Below, one piece after another: positions 44,898 to 48,474 of a stretch of 48,474 bases of DNA. The DNA comes from an uncultured Corynebacterium sp. (GTDB lineage Bacteria; Actinomycetota; Actinomycetes; Mycobacteriales; Mycobacteriaceae), in contig NZ_CALUCS010000018.1 in assembly GCF_943914615.1 (NCBI RefSeq), forward strand, positions 1 through 48,474, read 5' to 3'. The translations under genes were made by a program, and so were the position numbers. The first letter of the stretch is position 1. Each line of letters opens with the position of its first letter. The notes beneath the pieces were generated by a model. The model saw only the letters and a program-made list of their open reading frames with translations. It was not told where the DNA came from and made no database searches.

Positions 44898-44922
44898 CCC
44901 GCGAAGCTGGAAGCCCCGCGGG
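44898..44922 (-). terminator. Weak hairpin after clpP2
   Basis: CCCGCG (44898-44903) pairs with CGCGGG (44917-44922) on either strand. On the minus strand CTTTGCGG follows, a poor T run. It may be a partial terminator after clpP2. Confidence 0.4.
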
Positions 44923-44942
44923 TCGCTAGGGTTTGCCGGGCG

Positions 44943-45572
44943 CTACTTCTGCGCCGACAGCTTGCGGTAGTCGAAGACCTGGTCGACGATGCCGTACTCC
45001 TTGGCCTCCTCGGCCGTCAGAATCTTGTCACGGTCAGTGTCGATGCGCACCTGCTCGGCGGACTTGCCGGTGTGGCGCGCCAGGGTCTCCTCCATCAGCT
45101 TGCGCATGCGCTCGATCTCCTTGGCCTGGATCTCCAGGTCGGAAACCTGACCCTGCACACCACCGGTAGCGGGCTGGTGGATCAGCACGCGGGCGTTCGG
45201 CAGAGCAGCGCGCTTGCCCGGGGTGCCGGCGGCCAGCAGCACCGCAGCGGCGCTGGCGGCCTGGCCGAGGCAGACGGTCTGCACGTCCGGGCGGACGTAC
45301 TGCATCGTGTCGTAGATCGCCATCAGGCTGGTGAAGGAACCGCCGGGAGAGTTGATGTACATCGTGATGTCCCGGTCCGGGTCCAGCCCTTCCAGCACCA
45401 GCAGCTGCGCCATGATGTCGTTGGCGGAAGCATCGTCCACCTGGGTGCCCAGGAAGATGATGCGCTCCTCGAACAGCTTGTTGTAAGGGTTGGATTCCTT
45501 CGCGCCGTAGCTGGAGTGCTCCACGAACGACGGCAGGATGTATCGCATTTCTGGCATCTGCATCTCTGACAT
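44943..45572 (-). CDS. clpP2: ATP-dependent Clp protease proteolytic subunit ClpP2
   Basis: Protein of 209 residues. CLGQAASAAAVLLAAG carries the catalytic serine, ARVLIHQPATG the histidine, and the acidic residue lies in DRDKILTAEEAKEYG. Actinobacterial ClpP1 and ClpP2 form a mixed complex and both are needed. Three bases separate it from clpP1 upstream. Confidence 0.97.
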   Translation of the reverse strand: MSEMQMPEMRYILPSFVEHSSYGAKESNPYNKLFEERIIFLGTQVDDASANDIMAQLLVLEGLDPDRDITMYINSPGGSFTSLMAIYDTMQYVRPDVQTVCLGQAASAAAVLLAAGTPGKRAALPNARVLIHQPATGGVQGQVSDLEIQAKEIERMRKLMEETLARHTGKSAEQVRIDTDRDKILTAEEAKEYGIVDQVFDYRKLSAQK

Positions 45573-45575
45573 GTC

Positions 45576-46142
45576 TTAGCTCTCCTTCGCAGAGGTGATG
45601 ACGTGGTCGACAAAACCGTATTCCTTGGCCTGCTGGGCAGTGAACCAACGGTCGCGGTCGGAATCCTTGGTGATCTGCTCAACGGTCTGGCCGGTGAACT
45701 CCGCGATCAGCTCCGCCATTTCCCGCTTGGTGTAGGCGAACTGCTCCGCCTGGATGGCAATGTCGGCCGCGGTGCCGCCCACGCCTGCGGAAGGCTGGTG
45801 CATCATGATGCGGGCGTGCGGCAGGGCGTAGCGCTTACCCTTCGTGCCTGCGGAAAGCAGGAACTGGCCCATGGACGCCGCCAGGCCCATCCCGTAAGTA
45901 GCGATGTCGCACGGCGCGTACTTCATCGTGTCGTAGATCGCCATACCCGCGGTGACGGAGCCACCGGGAGAGTTGATGTACAGGCTGATGTCGCGCGTTG
46001 GATCCTCTGCGGACAGCAGCAGAATCTGGGCGCACAGCTCATTGGCGATCTCGTCGTCCACCTGGCTGCCCAGGAAGATGATTCGCTCGCGCAGCAGGCG
46101 CTCGTAGACTGAGTCTCTATGGTTTGGGGTTTCCGAACTCAA
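45576..46142 (-). CDS. clpP1: ATP-dependent Clp protease proteolytic subunit ClpP1
   Basis: Protein of 188 residues, complete. GMGLAASMGQFLLSAG holds the serine and ARIMMHQPSAG the histidine. DRWFTAQQAKEYGFVDHV ends the active-site triad. A ClgR-like operator lies about 100 bases upstream, consistent with stress control of the clpP1P2 operon in Corynebacterium. An upstream stop-free extension was not seen, so the start is secure. Confidence 0.97.
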   Translation of the reverse strand: MSSETPNHRDSVYERLLRERIIFLGSQVDDEIANELCAQILLLSAEDPTRDISLYINSPGGSVTAGMAIYDTMKYAPCDIATYGMGLAASMGQFLLSAGTKGKRYALPHARIMMHQPSAGVGGTAADIAIQAEQFAYTKREMAELIAEFTGQTVEQITKDSDRDRWFTAQQAKEYGFVDHVITSAKES

Positions 46143-46192
46143 CTTCGCTCCTTGCCGAAAGTATTACGAAAGTTCACTTTTGTATGCGCCCC

Positions 46193-46198
46193 AGCCTA
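46193..46198 (-). promoter_or_regulatory. Possible -10 box of clpP1P2
   Basis: TAGGCT on the minus strand lies 40-55 bases before the ClgR-like site and about 50 bases before clpP1. No strong -35 is visible, as expected for an activator-dependent promoter. Confidence 0.35.
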
Positions 46199-46236
46199 GT
46201 CACACCGGTCGGCAAAGCGTGCTTCCCGGTGGGGTT

Positions 46237-46250
46237 GTTCGCTGTCAGCG
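46237..46250 (-). promoter_or_regulatory. ClgR-like operator upstream of clpP1P2
   Basis: CGCTGACAGCGAAC on the minus strand fits the core CGCYNANRGCGWWS of the ClgR operator reported for C. glutamicum. It lies upstream of the putative -35, suited to activation of clpP1P2. Confidence 0.65.
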
Positions 46251-46294
46251 CACGATGTGGCTGCGCACCGGAGCGGGTAACGGGAAAGGCGGGG

Positions 46295-46337
46295 CAAAAA
46301 GAAAACCGCCAGAACCTCGCGTTGAGGTCCCGGCGGT
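46295..46337 (-). terminator. Terminator of tig
   Basis: On the minus strand ACCGCC (complement of 46332-46337) pairs with GGCGGT (complement of 46305-46310), and an inner GACCTC/GAGGT-type stem extends it. TTTTCTTTTT follows. This is a strong intrinsic terminator 12 bases after tig. Confidence 0.8.
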
Positions 46338-46349
46338 CAGGGAAAACTC

Positions 46350-47966
46350 TTAGTCTTCCTTCTTCTCCGCTGCCTTCTTGGCGGTCTTCTTGGCGGTGGA
46401 CTTCTTCGCCGTAGACTTCGTAGCCTTCTTGGCGGTCGACTTCTTAGCCGTGCTCTTCTTCGCAGTGGACTTCTTGGCGGTCGACTTCTTGGCCGTGCTC
46501 TTCTTAGCAGTGGACTTCTTAGTGGTCGACTTCTTGGCCGCGCTCTTCTTAGTGGTCGACTTCTTCGCAGGAGCCTTCTTCGGCTTCTCCTCAGTCTTAT
46601 CCGCCTTGTCAGCCTCAGCCTTGTCGGCCTTCTCGGCCTCGGCCTCAACGTCGCCGAAGTATTCCTTCGGGTCAACGTCTGCGCCGTCAGTGTCCTTCAC
46701 AGAGGTACGGGCGATGTTCAGCGCCAGTGCCTTGCCGCGGCGGACGTCAGCGAACAGGCTGCCCAGCTGGCCGGCCTGCTGCAGCTGCATGATGAACTGG
46801 TTCGGATCCATGCCGTACTGGTTTGCAGTGAAGGCGATGTGATCCATCAGCTCTTCCTGAGAAACCTCCGGCTGCTCCTTGTCCGCAACTGCGTCCAGGA
46901 ACAGCTGGGTGCGCACGGAATCCTCAGCGGAGCTGCGTGCATCCTCTTCGAACTTCTCGCGAGTCATGTCTTGGGCAGCCAGCATGGACTCGAAGACCTT
47001 CTCGTCGCCACCGAACTGCTGGATGATCTGCTGGATCTGCGCGTCGACCTGCTCCTTGACAACACCCTCCGGCAGTTCAAACTCGGTCTGCTCCAGAGCC
47101 TCGGCCAGAACCTTGTCGCGGATCTCGCCAGCCTGAGTGTTCTTCAGTTGCTGCTCGACCTGACCCTTCAGGGACTCCTTCAACTCGTCCAGGGTATCGA
47201 ACTCGCTAGCCAGCTGTGCGAAGTCGTCGTCCAGCTCCGGCAGCTCGCGCTCCTTGACGGAACCGAGCTTGACGGTAACTTCAGCCTCTTCGTCGGCGTG
47301 CTCGCCGGCAACCAGCTTGGAGGTGAAGGTGGACTCCTCGCCCTCCTTCATGCCGACCAGCGCGTCATCCAGCCCCTCGATCAGGGAATCGTTGCCGACC
47401 TCGTGGGACAGGCCCTCGGTGGTGGCCTCGTCGACAGTCTCGCCGTCGATGGTGGCGGACAGGTCGATGGAGACGAAGTCGCCCTTCTTCACTGCACGGT
47501 CAGCCGGCTTCAGGGTGCCGAAGCGAGCCTGCAGGTTCTTCAGCTCTGCATCGATGGCCTCGTCGTCAGCCTTCAGCGGCGCAACCTCAACGGAGATGGC
47601 GGAGAAGTCCGGAACCTCGATCTCCGGGCGGACGTCAACCTCGGCGGTGAAGGTGATGTGCTTGCCGTCCTCCAGCTCGGCGATCTCGATCTCCGGCTGG
47701 CCCAGGGCCTTCACGTCGTTCTCCTCGACAGCCTGGCTATAGCGAGAAGGCAGCATCTCGTTGATGACCTGATCCAGGACAACGCCACGGCCCAGGCGAG
47801 CCTCCAGAATCTTCGCCGGAACCTTGCCCTTGCGGAAGCCCGGCATGTTTACCTGCTGCGCGAGGGTTGCGTAGGCCTTGTCGAACTCTGGCTTAAGCTC
47901 CTCGAATGGAACCTCAATCGTCAGCTTGGTGCGGGTGGCGCTCAGCTTTTCTACAGAGCTCTTCAC
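46350..47966 (-). CDS. tig: Trigger factor with a lysine-rich repeat tail
   Basis: Protein of 538 residues from a GTG start, nine bases after AGGAG. The ribosome-binding domain begins MKSSVEKLSATRTKLTIEVPF and contains GFRKGKVPAKI. The PPIase domain (about 160-245) and C-terminal helical arms follow. The last 80 residues (about 458-538) are KKSTAKKSTAKKS-type repeats unlike the core family. Trigger factor cotranslationally protects nascent chains. The tail resembles histone H1-like or MDP1-like extensions that bind nucleic acids, so RNA or ribosome contact is possible. Confidence 0.94.
   Translation of the reverse strand: MKSSVEKLSATRTKLTIEVPFEELKPEFDKAYATLAQQVNMPGFRKGKVPAKILEARLGRGVVLDQVINEMLPSRYSQAVEENDVKALGQPEIEIAELEDGKHITFTAEVDVRPEIEVPDFSAISVEVAPLKADDEAIDAELKNLQARFGTLKPADRAVKKGDFVSIDLSATIDGETVDEATTEGLSHEVGNDSLIEGLDDALVGMKEGEESTFTSKLVAGEHADEEAEVTVKLGSVKERELPELDDDFAQLASEFDTLDELKESLKGQVEQQLKNTQAGEIRDKVLAEALEQTEFELPEGVVKEQVDAQIQQIIQQFGGDEKVFESMLAAQDMTREKFEEDARSSAEDSVRTQLFLDAVADKEQPEVSQEELMDHIAFTANQYGMDPNQFIMQLQQAGQLGSLFADVRRGKALALNIARTSVKDTDGADVDPKEYFGDVEAEAEKADKAEADKADKTEEKPKKAPAKKSTTKKSAAKKSTTKKSTAKKSTAKKSTAKKSTAKKSTAKKSTAKKATKSTAKKSTAKKTAKKAAEKKED
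46378..46570 (-). repeat. Low-complexity repeat encoding KKSTA units
   Basis: About ten near-identical 15-base units (for example AAGAAGTCCACTGC) encode the lysine-rich tail. Third-base differences between units suggest divergence after amplification. Expansions between strains are likely. Confidence 0.85.
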
Positions 47967-48051
47967 GAATGCACACTCCTGTGTATTAATAGCTTCTTTG
48001 GCACCGCGGTCTCTCGTTCATCTCGCAGCGCTTTTACGGTCGGTGCTCAAT

Positions 48052-48057
48052 TTTATA
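48052..48057 (-). promoter_or_regulatory. -10 box of tig
   Basis: TATAAA on the minus strand lies 86 bases before the GTG of tig. A 5' leader of about 80 bases would result. The -35 is not obvious. Confidence 0.45.
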
Positions 48058-48189
48058 GAACCATCGCCAGACGCATCACGCTGGGGTGTCTTTTTCGGGC
48101 TCCTCTACCGCAAAATGGATCGCCGAATCCCCCGCCGGTCCAGACTGTGAACCCCCATTTCACCTTTTCAATGCGACGAACCGCAGGGT

Positions 48190-48210
48190 GGCGTCACAAA
48201 GAAAAAGAGT
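48190..48210 (-). repeat. Dispersed T-tract/TGACGCC motif (intergenic copy before tig)
   Basis: GGCGTCACAAAGAAAAAGAG spans 48190-48209, giving CTCTTTTTCTTTGTGACGCC on the minus strand. It lies between tRNA-Pro and tig. It is the strongest match to the consensus. Confidence 0.6.
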
Positions 48211-48223
48211 GAAGATAAAAATG

Positions 48224-48297
48224 TCGGGATAACAGGATTTGAACCTGCGACCCCTCGCTCCCAAAGCGAGTGCGCTACCAAACTGCGCCATATCCCG
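48224..48297 (-). tRNA. tRNA-Pro (anticodon UGG)
   Basis: 74 bases. The acceptor stem is CGGGATA/TATCCCG, the anticodon stem-loop is CTCGCTTTGGGAGCGAG with UGG at the anticodon position, and the T loop is GGTTCAAATCC. The discriminator is A and no CCA is encoded. Confidence 0.93.
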
Positions 48298-48359
48298 ATT
48301 TTTGAACGACCCCACGGGGACGTTGCGCCCGTTACTTTACTGGCTGGCTACCGGGAAAT

Positions 48360-48412
48360 ACAAAACGGCAGCTCCCCCGTCGTTGCGTTCGCCTGCGCTA
48401 GGGGGAACTGCC
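48360..48412 (-). terminator. Terminator after tRNA-Gly
   Basis: GGCAG-x-TCCCCC (48367-48378) pairs with GGGGGA-x-CTGCC (48401-48412). On the minus strand it is followed by GTTTTGTATTT. It ends the tRNA-Gly transcript before tRNA-Pro. Confidence 0.65.
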
Positions 48413-48421
48413 TTGAAAGTT

Positions 48422-48474
48422 TGGAGGGAATGACGGGAATCGAACCCGCGTCTTCAGCTTGGAAGGCTGAGGTA
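48422..48474 (-). tRNA. tRNA-Gly (anticodon UCC), 3' part, cut by the window edge
   Basis: The anticodon loop CTTCCAA in TCAGC-CTTCCAA-GCTGA gives UCC. The T arm GCGGGTTCGATTCCCGT and the 3' acceptor strand CATTCCC are visible. A CCA is encoded after a T discriminator. The 5' half is missing. Confidence 0.88.

Noticed and set aside
46378..46570. Repeats with a CRISPR-like rhythm
   Set aside because: They encode the KKSTA tail of trigger factor without spacers.

Overview
This 48,474-base window is chromosomal DNA from a high-GC actinobacterium, most likely Corynebacterium. The evidence is the gene order tig-clpP1-clpP2-clpX-mdh-valS-folC-ndk-rne-rplU-rpmA-obg-proB-proA-nadD-rsfS-comEA-comEC-holA-rpsT-lepA, the ClgR-like and DtxR-like operators, the actinobacterial RNase E architecture and the many apparently leaderless genes. 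The species cannot be named from sequence alone. No rRNA, prophage, insertion sequence, integrase or CRISPR array was seen.

Layout. Bases 1-6000 hold envelope and accessory genes: a low-complexity membrane protein, a beta-lactamase-fold secreted protein, a metallophosphoesterase, a BASS-family transporter, a quinone-oxidoreductase-like enzyme and a small lipoprotein. Bases 6000-13300 hold a FUSC-type membrane protein, lepA, a MazF/PemK-fold protein without an adjacent antitoxin, rpsT, an ADP-ribosylglycohydrolase-like gene and holA. Bases 13300-19400 form a minus-strand block: nadD, rsfS, a histidine phosphatase, a DegV protein, comEA, comEC and holA. Bases 19500-25300 hold a YwiC-like gene, proA, a DoxX-like gene on the opposite strand, proB and obg. 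Bases 25300-28600 hold a three-gene siderophore ABC importer behind two DtxR-like boxes, placed between obg and rpmA. Bases 28700-37600 hold rpmA, rplU, rne, a four-TM protein with a winged-helix-like tail, ndk, a Tat-exported amidase, a DUF4233-like protein and folC. The rest holds valS, an esterase, mdh, a TetR-like gene, clpX, clpP2, clpP1, tig, tRNA-Pro(UGG) and the 3' part of tRNA-Gly(UCC).

Functions group into protein quality control (tig, clpP1P2, clpX), translation and ribosome maturation (rpsT, rplU, rpmA, obg, lepA, rsfS, valS, tRNAs), RNA decay (rne), proline synthesis (proA, proB), iron uptake, and DNA import or replication (comEA, comEC, holA).

The strongest unexplained signal is a short dispersed motif. 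GGCGTCA followed by an A-rich tract (complement: T-rich tract then TGACGCC) occurs about a dozen times, on both strands and mostly inside unrelated genes, where it brings AT-rich codons into GC-rich coding sequence. Its core-plus-AT-tract design resembles DNA-uptake sequences, and comEA and comEC lie in the same window, but function is unproven. No intergenic gap exceeds 300 bases.
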